From Deferribacteraceae bacterium UBA1873 (GTDB lineage Bacteria; Chrysiogenota; Deferribacteres; Deferribacterales; Flexistipitaceae), in NCBI GenBank assembly GCA_002338145.1, contig DDHP01000088.1, positions 1 through 39,047 on the forward strand: a stretch of DNA of 39,047 bases. The letters are read 5' to 3'. This document shows, in pieces, positions 8,407 to 16,949 of the stretch (the first letter of the stretch is position 1; every line of letters starts with the position of its first letter). The notes beneath the pieces were generated by a model, which worked only from the letters and a program-made list of their open reading frames with translations, searched no databases and had not been told where the DNA came from. Made by a program: the position numbers and the translations under genes.

Positions 8407-9386
8407 TATTTCACACTCCTTTTCAGGTTTTCCAGACCAATGAAAGTATTGATATTGGATATTTGAGAATCAAAGATATGAAAATCCCCTTTTGATATAA
8501 CCGTCTGCATCTTTTCCAAATACAACCTTTCTCTTGTTAATTTCGGAGATTGTTTATAACTTTTGAGTGTAACAGTAAATTTTTCCGCATCACCCTTTGC
8601 TCTCTGGACTTTTTCTTCTTTGTAAGCTTCTGCATTGAGAATCATAGCTGCTGCTTCTCCCCTTGCCTGAGGAATAACTTTATTAACATAAGACTGAGCT
8701 TCATTTATAAGTCTGCTTTTATCCTCTCTGGCACTTGCCACATCCCTGAAAGCTGATACCACTTCATCAGGGGGATTAACATCCTGCAGCTGTACAGCAA
8801 CAATCTGAATCCCTGACTCGTAATCATTTAAAATATTTTGTATCATTTCAAGTGCTTTGATTTGAATTTCACTCTTGCCCACAGTTAAAATATAGTCAAT
8901 TTTTCTTTTGCCGACTATCTCCCTCATACTGGATTCTGAAACCTGCTTTATTGTGGATAGAACATTATCAATATTATACATATATTTAACAATATCACCT
9001 ATCCTGTATTGGACGATAACGTCCAGATTTACAATATTCTCATCGCCAGTCAACATTTGTGCCTCATTTTCCACAAGTTTGGTTTCACCGTTAGCATATG
9101 TCCTGTATCCAATCTCCAAACGATGCACGTCGGTCACATCTGCTTTATTGACTGTTTCCACAGGATACGGAAAATGATAATGCGGGCCGGGGCCTACTAC
9201 CTTGCTTATTTTGCCAAACCGTTTAACAACAGCCTGCTGGTTTGCATCAACAATATAAATACCTGTTAATGCCCATAAAACAATTATAATTAACAATACC
9301 GGCAGAATTAGCGATTTCTTAAAATTAAAATTAGGCATCTTAAAGTTATATCTATCCATGCCCCAGGGGTCTTTCTTTTCACTCAT
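8406..9386 (-). CDS. hflK: HflK, SPFH-domain modulator of FtsH protease
   Basis: This 326-residue partner of HflC has a short cytoplasmic N-terminus (KKDPWGMDRY). One membrane segment (about residues 25-46) and an SPFH domain (DANQQAVVKRFGKISKVVGPG) follow. The domain VQLQDVNPPDEVVSAFRDVASAREDK is a conserved HflK block. E. coli HflK has a longer glycine-rich N-terminus that is missing here, as in many non-enteric homologues. GGAGG precedes the ATG. First gene of the hflKC pair, downstream of a good candidate promoter. Confidence 0.95.
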   Translation of the reverse strand: MSEKKDPWGMDRYNFKMPNFNFKKSLILPVLLIIIVLWALTGIYIVDANQQAVVKRFGKISKVVGPGPHYHFPYPVETVNKADVTDVHRLEIGYRTYANGETKLVENEAQMLTGDENIVNLDVIVQYRIGDIVKYMYNIDNVLSTIKQVSESSMREIVGKRKIDYILTVGKSEIQIKALEMIQNILNDYESGIQIVAVQLQDVNPPDEVVSAFRDVASAREDKSRLINEAQSYVNKVIPQARGEAAAMILNAEAYKEEKVQRAKGDAEKFTVTLKSYKQSPKLTRERLYLEKMQTVISKGDFHIFDSQISNINTFIGLENLKRSVK

Positions 9387-9413
9387 ATTAATACCTCCAT
9401 AGATTGTCCTCGA

Positions 9414-9442
9414 ATCATATAGAATCTTCTAAGTAAAATCAA
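9414..9442 (-). promoter_or_regulatory. Candidate hflKC promoter
   Basis: The minus strand has TTGATT (9442-9437), a 17-base spacer and TATGAT (9419-9414). These match the sigma-70 boxes at four and five of six bases. Transcription would begin about 20 bases before the hflK start codon. Confidence 0.5.
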
Positions 9443-9624
9443 TCATACTCTGTTATTTTAATAACAAGTATCCTATGTCTCATATTCAGCAAAGCAACAG
9501 AATATACATAAAATTTAACTCCATAATAAATATGCATTTAATATAACAGAAGTTTAACAAAGAATACTAACATTCAGTATTCGGTTGAATATCAGGAAAA
9601 TATTTGGTAAAATTCTTTAAATGG

Positions 9625-9653
9625 TTGTATCCTTTTAAAAAAAACGGTATTAT
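9625..9653 (+). promoter_or_regulatory. Candidate promoter of the EF-G-2-like gene
   Basis: TTGTAT (9625-9630), a 17-base spacer and TATTAT (9648-9653) lie about 50 bases before the start codon. The -10 box is good and the -35 box is weak. Confidence 0.4.
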
Positions 9654-9705
9654 TTGTGCAGGCTGTTGTTTTCACAAAAGCCTTAATTAAAATTGGAGGT
9701 AGCTT

Positions 9706-11784
9706 ATGCAGGCAGGTGAAATAAAAAATATCAGAAATGTAGCTTTTATTTCCCATGGTGGTGCGGGCAAAACAAGCCTTATAGAAACAATTTTGTTTAA
9801 TGCAAAAGCAACAAACAGGATTGGAAGTGTTGACAACGGTACCAGCATTATGGATTTTGACCCCGTTGAAATAAGCAGAAAGATAACAATAAATCCAAAA
9901 ATAAGCACAATAGAATGGAATAAACATCTTTTAAACCTTGTGGATACGCCCGGATACGCTAACTTTTTACACGAAACCAAAGCTGCTCTTTCTGCTGTGG
10001 GCGGAGCAGTAGTTATTGCCAGCGCCATATCCGGTATAAAAGCTGAAACAGAGCGTGTATGGAAATTTTCTGAAGAATTTGATTTGGCAAAGCTAATTTT
10101 TGTAAACAAAATGGATAAAGAAAGAGCAGATTTTTACCGCACACTCGGTGATATAGAACAATCTTTTAACATTACCCCAATACCTCTCTACCTGCCTATC
10201 GGCAAAGAGGATAATTTCAAAGGTATAGTGGATTTAACCAGGATGAAAGCTTACGAATATCCCAGTGAGCCCACTGCCGAATTCAAAGAAGTGGATATAC
10301 CGGCTGATATGGAAGGAAATGTTGAAAAATACAGGAACAAACTCCTTGAGGCTATAAGCGAAACTGATGACACGTTAATAGAAAAATATCTTGAAGGAGA
10401 AGAATTCTCAGAAGAAGAAATTTTCATGGGCATACGCGAAGCCACTATCTCCAAAAGATTTATACCTGTAATATGCGGGTCAGCCACTAAAAATGTGGGC
10501 AGCAAATTTCTTCTGGAATCAATTATTAATTTCATGCCCTCACCCTTGCAAAGGGAACAGAAAGAAGCCAAAACAAAAGATACCGGGGAAACCATGTACC
10601 TAAATCCCAACGATAACGATTTTGTGGCATATGTATTCAAAACCTTTATTGACCCTTTTTCCGGAAAACTGTCCATTTTCAGAGTATACTCCGGTGAAAT
10701 CTCATGCGACACAGATCTATATAATCCCAATAAGAATGAAATGGAAAAATTCACCCAATTATACCTTTTGCAGGGGAAAAATTTTATAAAAACCGATTCT
10801 GTTAAAGCCGGACAAATTGCTATGGTAAATAAACTGAAATTCACAGATACTTTTGATACACTCTGCAGTAACAAAAAGAAAAGCTGCATAATACCACCTG
10901 TGGAGCTGCCTGAGCCCGTTCTTTCTTTCTCGCTTGTCCCAAAATCCAAAGAGGATGAAGAAAAAGTCAGTACCGGTTTACACAAGCTTATGGAAGAAGA
11001 TTTAGGGATTCGTATAACCAGAGATGAGCAAACAAACGAACTTATCCTCAGTGGAATGGGTCAAATGCATATAGAAGTAGTCACAGAAAAGCTGAAAAAG
11101 AAGTTTAACGTTGATGTTGACCTAAAAACACCGAAAGTACCGTACAAAGAAACTGTCAAAGCATCCGCCAAAGGACAGGGGAAATATAAGAAACAGTCCG
11201 GAGGCAGAGGACAATACGGTGATGTATGGATTGAAATTGAACCCAATGAAAGGGGCGCAGGTTTCGAGTTTATCGATAAAATAGTTGGTGGTGTGATTCC
11301 TAAGGGATACATTCCTGCTGTGGAAAAAGGTATCAGAGAAGCTGCAACGGAGGGTGTTCTTGCCGGCTATCCCATGATAGATTTCAAAGTAACGCTGTAC
11401 GACGGGTCATACCACTCAGTGGATTCGTCGGAAATGGCATTTAAAATAGCAGCATCTATGGCTTTCAAAAAAGTTGCCATGGAAGCAAAACCTGTCTTGC
11501 TTGAGCCTATAGTAAATATCGATATCTTCGTGCCGGAAGAAACAGTGGGAACAGTTATCGGAGATCTGAACTCCCGCAGAGGCCGCATTCAAAATGTGGA
11601 GCCGCAGACAACAGGCCAGCATATTTCCGCAGAAGTTCCCATGGCAGAGATATTAAAATATGCACCTGATTTAAGAAGTATGACGGGGGGACGAGGGATG
11701 TTTACTATAGAATTTTCCCATTATGAAGAAGCTCCTTCACATATTACCGAAAAGGTAAAAGAAGAAGCAGGCAGCAACAAATAA
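9706..11784 (+). CDS. EF-G-2-type translational GTPase
   Basis: This 692-residue protein has the full EF-G domain order: GTPase domain, beta barrel and domains III to V. The P-loop is SHGGAGKT (residues 16-23), and NKMD provides guanine specificity. Switch I reads ISRKITI instead of the canonical ERGITI. Switch II reads DTPGYAN with Y84, where classical EF-G has the catalytic histidine (DTPGH). From memory, Thermus thermophilus EF-G-2 shares this tyrosine and the C-terminal text GQGKYKKQ, GQYGDVW and GSYHEVDSS. I therefore assign it to the EF-G-2 subfamily and not to the housekeeping fusA. That Thermus protein has ribosome-dependent GTPase activity; its cellular role is unclear. GGAGG precedes the ATG. 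Confidence 0.9.
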   Translation: MQAGEIKNIRNVAFISHGGAGKTSLIETILFNAKATNRIGSVDNGTSIMDFDPVEISRKITINPKISTIEWNKHLLNLVDTPGYANFLHETKAALSAVGGAVVIASAISGIKAETERVWKFSEEFDLAKLIFVNKMDKERADFYRTLGDIEQSFNITPIPLYLPIGKEDNFKGIVDLTRMKAYEYPSEPTAEFKEVDIPADMEGNVEKYRNKLLEAISETDDTLIEKYLEGEEFSEEEIFMGIREATISKRFIPVICGSATKNVGSKFLLESIINFMPSPLQREQKEAKTKDTGETMYLNPNDNDFVAYVFKTFIDPFSGKLSIFRVYSGEISCDTDLYNPNKNEMEKFTQLYLLQGKNFIKTDSVKAGQIAMVNKLKFTDTFDTLCSNKKKSCIIPPVELPEPVLSFSLVPKSKEDEEKVSTGLHKLMEEDLGIRITRDEQTNELILSGMGQMHIEVVTEKLKKKFNVDVDLKTPKVPYKETVKASAKGQGKYKKQSGGRGQYGDVWIEIEPNERGAGFEFIDKIVGGVIPKGYIPAVEKGIREAATEGVLAGYPMIDFKVTLYDGSYHSVDSSEMAFKIAASMAFKKVAMEAKPVLLEPIVNIDIFVPEETVGTVIGDLNSRRGRIQNVEPQTTGQHISAEVPMAEILKYAPDLRSMTGGRGMFTIEFSHYEEAPSHITEKVKEEAGSNK

Positions 11785-11793
11785 ATAATAACA

Positions 11794-11825
11794 ATCCCTG
11801 TATTTTGACCACAAAATACAGGGAT
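11794..11825 (+). terminator. Strong 14-bp hairpin after the EF-G-2-like gene
   Basis: ATCCCTGTATTTTG, a four-base loop (ACCA) and CAAAATACAGGGAT form a perfect 14-bp stem. It starts ten bases after the stop codon. The following sequence has only a short T run. The next gene starts at 11836, and its only plausible ribosome-binding bases (AGGGA) are in the 3' arm. The hairpin may therefore terminate transcription, hide the start site of the next gene, or both. Confidence 0.65.
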
Positions 11826-11835
11826 ATCTGATTTT

Positions 11836-12759
11836 ATGACAAAAATAAATTTATTAACATATTTAGACAAGTCGTTTTCTGAGATTCACCAAATCGAAAA
11901 CTTTGGTTTAGATGATACTGAGAAACAAAGTAAAAATTTTTTTCAAAACCTTTTTCAACCAAAATACATCTATACTGCCGCTTTACTTCTTATACTTCTT
12001 GCCTTTGCAGTTTTTGCATATTTTCTTTTTACTCCTGAAGAAACTACAGAAATAAACACAACCGGAACTCAGGAAACAACACAGAGTAGCAAAGAAAAAA
12101 TAAAAACAAACCCTTCCGATGAAGAATTTGAGAAAATAGGTTCGATAACTTTTGTTGAAGATAATGTTTCCTCTGAAACTGTAGATATGGTTACTGAAAA
12201 TGAAGAATCTACAGCAATTCAAGGGGAACCGGATAAAAAAACACCAAATCTTCATGAGCCCAAAAAAACGGCAGAAACTCAAAAAGCTTCACCACGTGAA
12301 AAAGAACAAACAACCACTTCAAAAACGGACACACAGAAAAATAAGCCTGAAAAGAAAAAACCCGTAAAGGCCGTTGAATATATAATAGTAATAAATGATA
12401 TCAACAAAGAACTTACCGAAAATATTGTTCAGGCCGCAAAACAAAAAGGCTTAAAACTTCATAAAACAATAAGCTCTGAAAAAAAAGAAGTATGGTGGGA
12501 AATATACATCCCATCCGAATCAGGCAAAACAAGAATCGGGGACGTTAGGGTAACACTGAATAAAAAGTTCAAATCAAAAGAGCAGGCTGTAAATTATGCT
12601 GGAAAAATTTCAGGCAAAGTATTTGTAAAAAAATCCGTTTACAGTTATAATCTATATGATATTACTGTAGAAAGTTTTAAAAGTATAAGCGATGCAAAAC
12701 AGTTTGCTAAAACAATTAATGCGGGAGGTAATCCCATCAAAATCGCAAAAAAGCCTTAA
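11836..12759 (+). CDS. Single-pass membrane protein with SPOR-like C-terminal domain
   Basis: I do not recognise a named family for this 307-residue protein. A cytoplasmic N-terminus of about 44 residues is followed by one transmembrane helix (about 45-65). A long low-complexity linker rich in T, E, K and P comes next (about 70-185). The C-terminal folded part resembles two SPOR-type repeats, with patterns such as KSKEQAVNYAGKI and KSISDAKQFAKTI spaced before beta strands. SPOR domains bind denuded peptidoglycan in cell-division proteins, so a periplasmic wall-binding role is possible. The start codon lacks a free Shine-Dalgarno and follows a strong hairpin. Composition matches the neighbours. 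Confidence 0.7.
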   Translation: MTKINLLTYLDKSFSEIHQIENFGLDDTEKQSKNFFQNLFQPKYIYTAALLLILLAFAVFAYFLFTPEETTEINTTGTQETTQSSKEKIKTNPSDEEFEKIGSITFVEDNVSSETVDMVTENEESTAIQGEPDKKTPNLHEPKKTAETQKASPREKEQTTTSKTDTQKNKPEKKKPVKAVEYIIVINDINKELTENIVQAAKQKGLKLHKTISSEKKEVWWEIYIPSESGKTRIGDVRVTLNKKFKSKEQAVNYAGKISGKVFVKKSVYSYNLYDITVESFKSISDAKQFAKTINAGGNPIKIAKKP

Positions 12760-12764
12760 AGCAA

Positions 12765-12793
12765 TTGACAATAAAGAAATATCCTTTTAAAAT
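12765..12793 (+). promoter_or_regulatory. Strong candidate promoter of the IHF-like gene
   Basis: A perfect -35 TTGACA (12765-12770) is followed after exactly 17 bases by TAAAAT (12788-12793), five of six for the -10. The start codon is about 20 bases downstream. This is the best promoter match seen in the window. Confidence 0.65.
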
Positions 12794-12813
12794 TATACCA
12801 ACGGGGGTGAATT

Positions 12814-13089
12814 ATGACGAAAGCAGAAATAGTTGAAAATATTTATGAATCGCTGGGCATCACCAAGAAAGACATATCTGATGTTGTTGATGATGTTTTT
12901 GAAATAATGAAAAAAGAAATTCTGAACAAAAATAATGTTAAAATATCAGGTTTCGGAAATTTTGATGTAAAAGTCAGAGGTCGAAGAATAGGACGTAATC
13001 CTAAAACAGGTGTTGAAACCGTTATTGAACCAAGAACGGTCGTTGTATTTAGGCCAAGCCAGATTTTTAAAGAAGAGGTAAATGTATAA
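12814..13089 (+). CDS. HU/IHF-family DNA-bending protein, IHF-alpha-like
   Basis: This 91-residue protein has the full HU/IHF fold. The N-terminal helices are MTKAEIVENIYESLGITKKD, the strand turn is KISGFGNFDVK, and the DNA-intercalating arm is GRNPKTGVE, where the proline is essential. The tail FRPSQIFKEEVN and the text of the arm resemble IHF-alpha more than HU. It probably bends DNA in promoters and in CRISPR leader or recombination complexes. It overlaps the downstream MerR-type gene by eight bases, a pairing common for ihfA in other bacteria. It has its own strong promoter. Confidence 0.88.
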   Translation: MTKAEIVENIYESLGITKKDISDVVDDVFEIMKKEILNKNNVKISGFGNFDVKVRGRRIGRNPKTGVETVIEPRTVVVFRPSQIFKEEVNV

Positions 13090-13402
13090 ACGAAAACTTT
13101 ACTATAAAATTGGTGAAGTTTGCGAAATAACAGGGCTTAAACCTTCTATAATTCGTTTCTGGGAAAAAGAGTTCAGGCAATTAAGGCCTGTAAAATTCGG
13201 CTCAAATCATAGATATTACACTACAAAACACATTGATACATTGCTTACTATCAAAGAGCTTTTATACAAAGAAAAAATGACAATAGAAGGTGCCAGGCAA
13301 AGACTGGAAACTGAAAATTGTTCTTTGCAGAATAATAAAGAAGTTTCCGTTTCTGAAATAAAAGCTGAACTAACTTCAATCCTGAATAAACTTAAAAATT
13401 AA
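13082..13402 (+). CDS. MerR-family transcriptional regulator (short)
   Basis: This 106-residue protein has a MerR winged-helix DNA-binding domain: YYKIGEVCEITGLKPSIIRFWEKEF, a wing with NHRYYTTKHID, then LLTIKELLYKEKMTIEGARQRL. The C-terminal effector region is only a short helix (ISEIKAELTSILNKLK-like), with no metal-binding cysteines. It is the small type usually found directly after ihfA. It starts inside the end of the IHF-like gene, so expression should be coupled. The target and signal cannot be read from sequence. Confidence 0.88.
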   Translation: MYKRKLYYKIGEVCEITGLKPSIIRFWEKEFRQLRPVKFGSNHRYYTTKHIDTLLTIKELLYKEKMTIEGARQRLETENCSLQNNKEVSVSEIKAELTSILNKLKN

Positions 13403-13573
13403 TACATAAGTACATATCAAAACCCAAAGAATCTACTAAGCACACTTATGTGACTTTTGTGGAGATGCCATCATTTTTCTCAAATAAAATTACACTTGTA
13501 AATATAGTCAATATATTTTAAATTACTGACCTTAAAGAATACAATTACGATTTAACGTAAAAGGAGACTGAAC

Positions 13574-13759
13574 ATGTCCGTAAAGAAAGAGTTACTTGAA
13601 GTTCTGGCATGCCCGAAATGTAAAGGGGATATCAGGCTGTCAGCAAAATCTGACTATATAGTATGTGATCATTGTAAACTGCTTTATGAAATAAAGGAAG
13701 ATATACCTATTATGTTAATAGATGAAGCAAAACAAGTGGAAAACACCGAGGAATATTAG
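13574..13759 (+). CDS. Trm112/YcaR-family zinc-ribbon protein
   Basis: This 61-residue protein matches the Trm112-like family. It starts KKELLEVLACPKCKGD and has two cysteine pairs, C13/C16 and C31/C34, likely to bind zinc. In eukaryotes Trm112 activates methyltransferases; bacterial members are usually of unknown role and are often linked to lipid A or LPS genes. Here it lies six bases before the heptose kinase gene, in line with that linkage. AAAGGAGA precedes the ATG. The 170-base gap upstream has no clear promoter or RNA gene. Confidence 0.85.
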   Translation: MSVKKELLEVLACPKCKGDIRLSAKSDYIVCDHCKLLYEIKEDIPIMLIDEAKQVENTEEY

Positions 13760-13765
13760 AATAAT

Positions 13766-14755
13766 ATGAAAGCACTAACACAATTAATAAAAGAGCTTCC
13801 AAACACAAAATTGATAGTAATCGGAGATTTAATGCTGGATGTTTTTATCTATGGAAGTGTCGACCGAATATCCCCTGAAGCCCCGGTACCTGTTGTGAAA
13901 GTTGTAAAGGAGCAGGTTATGCCCGGCGGAGCTGCAAACGTGGCAGCAAACCTTGCCTCTTTAGGAGCAACACCTACCCTTATTGGAGTTGCTTCGGATG
14001 ACGACAGCGGCAGAAATCTTAAAAAATTATTACGCAGTATGAATATAAACACCAAGTACTTTGATGACGGAAGAAATACTATTGTCAAAACCAGGATAAT
14101 TGCTCACAGTCAACAGGTGGTAAGATTTGATAAAGAAAATAAAGACAAACTTAGTAAAAATATTTCCTCCGATATAATAAATTATGTTACAGAAATCATT
14201 GATAATTACGACGGTATAATTTTGTCTGATTATGGTAAGGGAGTAATTACTGAATATTTGATTAAAAATCTTACAGCACTTTGCAGGGGGAAAAATAAAA
14301 TTATCACCGTTGATCCTAAAGTTGAAAATTTTAAACTTTACAAAAATGTTACAAGCATTACACCTAACAACAAAGAAGCGTCCCAGGCAATGGGTATACC
14401 TATAAACGACGAAAAATCTCTTTTAAAATGTGGCAACAAAATTATAGAAATATTAGAGTGCGATTCTGTCTTACTTACAAGTGGTCCGGAGGGTATGTCG
14501 CTGTTCATAAAAAATGATGAAACAAAAAATATACCTGCTGTTGCAAAAGAAGTTTTTGATGTTACCGGCGCAGGAGATACGGTTATTTCCGTCTTTTCAG
14601 CAGCTATATCATTAGGGGCAACACTCAAACAAGCCGCTGTTCTGGCCAACACTGCGGCAGGTATTGTTGTGGGTAAAATTGGAACAGCTACAGTTTCTCT
14701 GGAGGAATTGGAAAGTAATCTGCCATACTCAGTAAAAGTTATGGGGGTGGTCTAA
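13766..14755 (+). CDS. hldE1: D-glycero-beta-D-manno-heptose-7-phosphate kinase (HldE domain I)
   Basis: This 329-residue PfkB-family kinase makes heptose 1,7-bisphosphate for ADP-heptose and the LPS inner core. The text GDLMLDVFIYG near the N-terminus, PGGAANVAANLASLG and the anion-hole motif DVTGAGDTV near residues 266-274 are those of RfaE/HldE. The adenylyltransferase domain of bifunctional HldE is absent, so a separate gene must supply it elsewhere. No strong Shine-Dalgarno is visible; GAGGAA is a little far upstream. Its stop overlaps the next start as TAATG. It is the main evidence here for an LPS-bearing outer membrane. Confidence 0.93.
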   Translation: MKALTQLIKELPNTKLIVIGDLMLDVFIYGSVDRISPEAPVPVVKVVKEQVMPGGAANVAANLASLGATPTLIGVASDDDSGRNLKKLLRSMNINTKYFDDGRNTIVKTRIIAHSQQVVRFDKENKDKLSKNISSDIINYVTEIIDNYDGIILSDYGKGVITEYLIKNLTALCRGKNKIITVDPKVENFKLYKNVTSITPNNKEASQAMGIPINDEKSLLKCGNKIIEILECDSVLLTSGPEGMSLFIKNDETKNIPAVAKEVFDVTGAGDTVISVFSAAISLGATLKQAAVLANTAAGIVVGKIGTATVSLEELESNLPYSVKVMGVV

Positions 14756-16269
14756 TGGAAATATTGAACTCAGTACAAATGGGAGAAGCAGACAAATATA
14801 CTATTGAGTATATCGGAATACCTTCAGCAGTACTTATGGAAAATGCCGCCAGCGGAATATTTCAGGTAATAGAAAAACTGGATTTGGGTAAAGGCAGAAT
14901 CGGAATATTTGCCGGAGCAGGTAATAACGGAGGCGATGGTATAGCTTTAGCCAGGAAATGTTTTAACGCCGGTTTCAAAGTGGAGCTTTTCCTGAGTACT
15001 GATCCTGAAAAGCTCAAAGGTGACCCCTTTGTAAATTTTAAAATACTTGAACATTACCCTATACCTGTACTCAACGCATTTGAAGATGTTATTGAAAATA
15101 GATACGATCTTATTGTGGACTCTCTTTTCGGAACAGGTCTTTCAAGACCTCTTGAAGGCAAATATAGGAAATTAATCGATAAGATTAACAACCTTGATGG
15201 TATAAAGCTTGCTGTAGATATACCTTCGGGGCTTTCCGGAAACACCAATGCGCTGATAGGTGACTGTTTCAAAGCTGATATTACAGTTACCATGTGCAGG
15301 CCCAAAATCCCGCATAAGGTCTATCCTGCAAAAAAATTCTGTGGAAAAGTTGAAGTCGCGGATATTTCGATCCCTGATTTTGCTGTTGAAAACGTAAAAC
15401 CTTTTATATATGAAATTACAGACAAAAACATTACAAAGCTTTCCAAAAGAAAACCTGACAGCCATAAAGGAAAATTCGGCCACGCCGTTATTATTGGAGG
15501 CTCACCCGGCAAAACAGGAGCACCTGTTATAGCTTCCAGATCATGTATAAGAACAGGTGCTGGATTGACTACAATCATTTTGCCCTATCTTCTGAATATC
15601 CCCGCAGAAATGTCAGATGCTGAGATAATGAGTTATTATGCTGGATCCGGTTTTTGCTTCGGTGAAAAAGATACAGATAAGATACTGGGTTTTATTGAAA
15701 ACAAAACTGTAGTCGGTTTAGGTCCGGGAATAGGCAGAGATAAAGACACTATCACTTTTACGAAAAATATTATTCAACAAAGTCAGTTACCTCTGGTAAT
15801 TGATGCAGACGGTTTATATGGCCTGGATGAGCAGGATTTTAACAACCTTAAGTACAGAGCTGTAATAACACCGCATGTGGGTGAATTTGCCAGAATTGTA
15901 AATGAATCAAAGGAAAATGTAATAAACAAAAAACTGGAGTTGACTACGGATTTTGCGGTAAAGTACGGAATAGTAACAGTGCTGAAAAGTGCTGATACTG
16001 TAATTGCAAATCCGGACGGTAAAATTTTCGTATTAAACAGAGGCACTCCGGCTCTTGCAAAAGGAGGAAGCGGTGACTGCCTTACCGGAATAATCACATC
16101 TTTTATATCTCAGGGGCATTCACTTGACGATGCAGCAATACTCGGAACCTGGATTATGGGAAAAACTGCTGAACACCTTACGGAAAAATATAACGAACGA
16201 TTCCTTATCTCTGGCGATATAATTAATAATCTGTGGATTGTTTTAAATGAATTATACAGAAATAAGTAA
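14755..16269 (+). CDS. nnr: Bifunctional NAD(P)H-hydrate epimerase / ADP-dependent dehydratase
   Basis: This 504-residue enzyme repairs damaged NAD(P)H hydrates. The N-terminal YjeF_N epimerase domain (about 1-210) has FAGAGNNGGDGIALARK and VDSLFGTGLSRPL. The C-terminal carbohydrate-kinase-like dehydratase domain (about 225-504) has GHAVIIGGSPGKTGAP, GLGPGIGRD, VIDADGL and KGGSGDCLTGI. The two-domain length is normal for bacteria. It starts in the TAATG overlap with the heptose kinase. It overlaps tsaE by 23 bases, as is frequent for the nnr-tsaE pair. Confidence 0.94.
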   Translation: MEILNSVQMGEADKYTIEYIGIPSAVLMENAASGIFQVIEKLDLGKGRIGIFAGAGNNGGDGIALARKCFNAGFKVELFLSTDPEKLKGDPFVNFKILEHYPIPVLNAFEDVIENRYDLIVDSLFGTGLSRPLEGKYRKLIDKINNLDGIKLAVDIPSGLSGNTNALIGDCFKADITVTMCRPKIPHKVYPAKKFCGKVEVADISIPDFAVENVKPFIYEITDKNITKLSKRKPDSHKGKFGHAVIIGGSPGKTGAPVIASRSCIRTGAGLTTIILPYLLNIPAEMSDAEIMSYYAGSGFCFGEKDTDKILGFIENKTVVGLGPGIGRDKDTITFTKNIIQQSQLPLVIDADGLYGLDEQDFNNLKYRAVITPHVGEFARIVNESKENVINKKLELTTDFAVKYGIVTVLKSADTVIANPDGKIFVLNRGTPALAKGGSGDCLTGIITSFISQGHSLDDAAILGTWIMGKTAEHLTEKYNERFLISGDIINNLWIVLNELYRNK

Positions 16270-16675
16270 CAACCTTAATGACCTGGAAGATATAATTGAA
16301 CGATACAAGGAAAAATTAACGAATAGTATAATTTTTTTGAATGGAGAGCTTGGCGCTGGTAAAACAACCTTTGTTAAGAAATTTGTAGAAAATGTTTCCC
16401 GGGATACTACCGCTTCAAGTCCGACTTTTACCATTATGCAAAAGTATGAAACATCCGTCGGACAGATTTATCATTTTGACCTGTATAGAATAGAATCACT
16501 TGAAGAACTTGAAATGACAGGTTTCTTTGAATACATAGAATACGAAGGAACAATATTTATAGAATGGGGAACAAAATTTGACATCGGGAGTTTTTTGGAT
16601 AATTTTATCACTATTAACATCAAACAGCTGGAAAATGGGAAAAGAAAGTACTTTATAGAGAATTTTAAAAAGTAG
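16247..16675 (+). CDS. tsaE: tRNA threonylcarbamoyladenosine biosynthesis ATPase TsaE
   Basis: This 142-residue P-loop ATPase is required with TsaB and TsaD for the t6A37 modification of tRNAs. The Walker A motif is LNGELGAGKTTF (about residues 27-38). The family blocks SSPTFTIMQKYE, HFDLYRI and IEWGTK follow. It starts inside nnr. Length is normal for the family. Confidence 0.94.
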   Translation: MNYTEISNNLNDLEDIIERYKEKLTNSIIFLNGELGAGKTTFVKKFVENVSRDTTASSPTFTIMQKYETSVGQIYHFDLYRIESLEELEMTGFFEYIEYEGTIFIEWGTKFDIGSFLDNFITINIKQLENGKRKYFIENFKK

Positions 16676-16677
16676 TT

Positions 16678-16735
16678 GAGGTTAGTTGAGAAAAACCTCG
16701 AACGCTGAACCTTGAACATTGGTCTGAACAAAGGA
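16678..16735 (+). repeat. Short intergenic run of degenerate TGAAC/TTGAG repeats
   Basis: Right after the tsaE stop lie TTGAG and GTTGAG-type units (16676-16690). Four units ending in GAAC follow: CGAAC, GCTGAAC, CTTGAAC and TCTGAAC (about 16699-16730). GAGGTT and AACCTC at 16678-16699 can pair over a ten-base loop. There is no T run, so it is not a normal terminator. It looks like a decayed heptamer-type simple repeat. Confidence 0.35.
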
Positions 16736-16742
16736 GTTGTTT

Positions 16743-16949
16743 ATGGAGCCTATTTTTTGCCCTTATTGCGGTTTGAAACGTCTCGAAGAACTTGATCCCA
16801 CGGAAATCATGGTGGATAATGATATTTGGATTATTTATCATTATGAGTGTCAGGAATGTGCTGAGATTTTTGACAAAATTTTGCTTAAAGATGAAGGTTT
16901 TATCGATGACTTTAACGGAGAAGAAGATGAAAAAGGATTTTGGAGCTAA
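16743..16949 (+). CDS. Small zinc-ribbon protein of unknown function
   Basis: This 68-residue acidic protein has two cysteine pairs, C6/C9 (CPYC) and C36/C39 (CQEC), spaced as in a zinc ribbon. An acidic tail follows. I chose the ATG at 16743, six bases after AAGGAG; an in-frame TTG two codons earlier is too close to that site. It overlaps the next small gene by 23 bases. I do not recognise a named family; it could be a small adaptor or regulator. Confidence 0.6.
   Translation: MEPIFCPYCGLKRLEELDPTEIMVDNDIWIIYHYECQECAEIFDKILLKDEGFIDDFNGEEDEKGFWS

Larger units (their letters stand above)
9387..9705. other. Intergenic region between divergent hflK and EF-G-2-like gene
   Basis: This 319-base AT-rich gap separates two divergent transcription units and holds candidate promoters for both. 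It also contains a palindrome, GTTATTTTAATAAC, near 9451. A 7-7-7 inverted repeat lies at 9562-9582 (GAATACT, spacer, AGTATTC). No tRNA-like or coding structure was seen. Confidence 0.6.

Noticed and set aside
10251..10985. A 244-codon open frame on the minus strand
   Set aside because: It lies fully inside the EF-G-2-like gene on the other strand and shows no family motif.
13403..13573. Possible small RNA or tRNA before the Trm112-like gene
   Set aside because: No cloverleaf or strong hairpin is present. An ACATAAGT/ACTTATGT pair is too far apart, and the -35/-10 candidates are weak.
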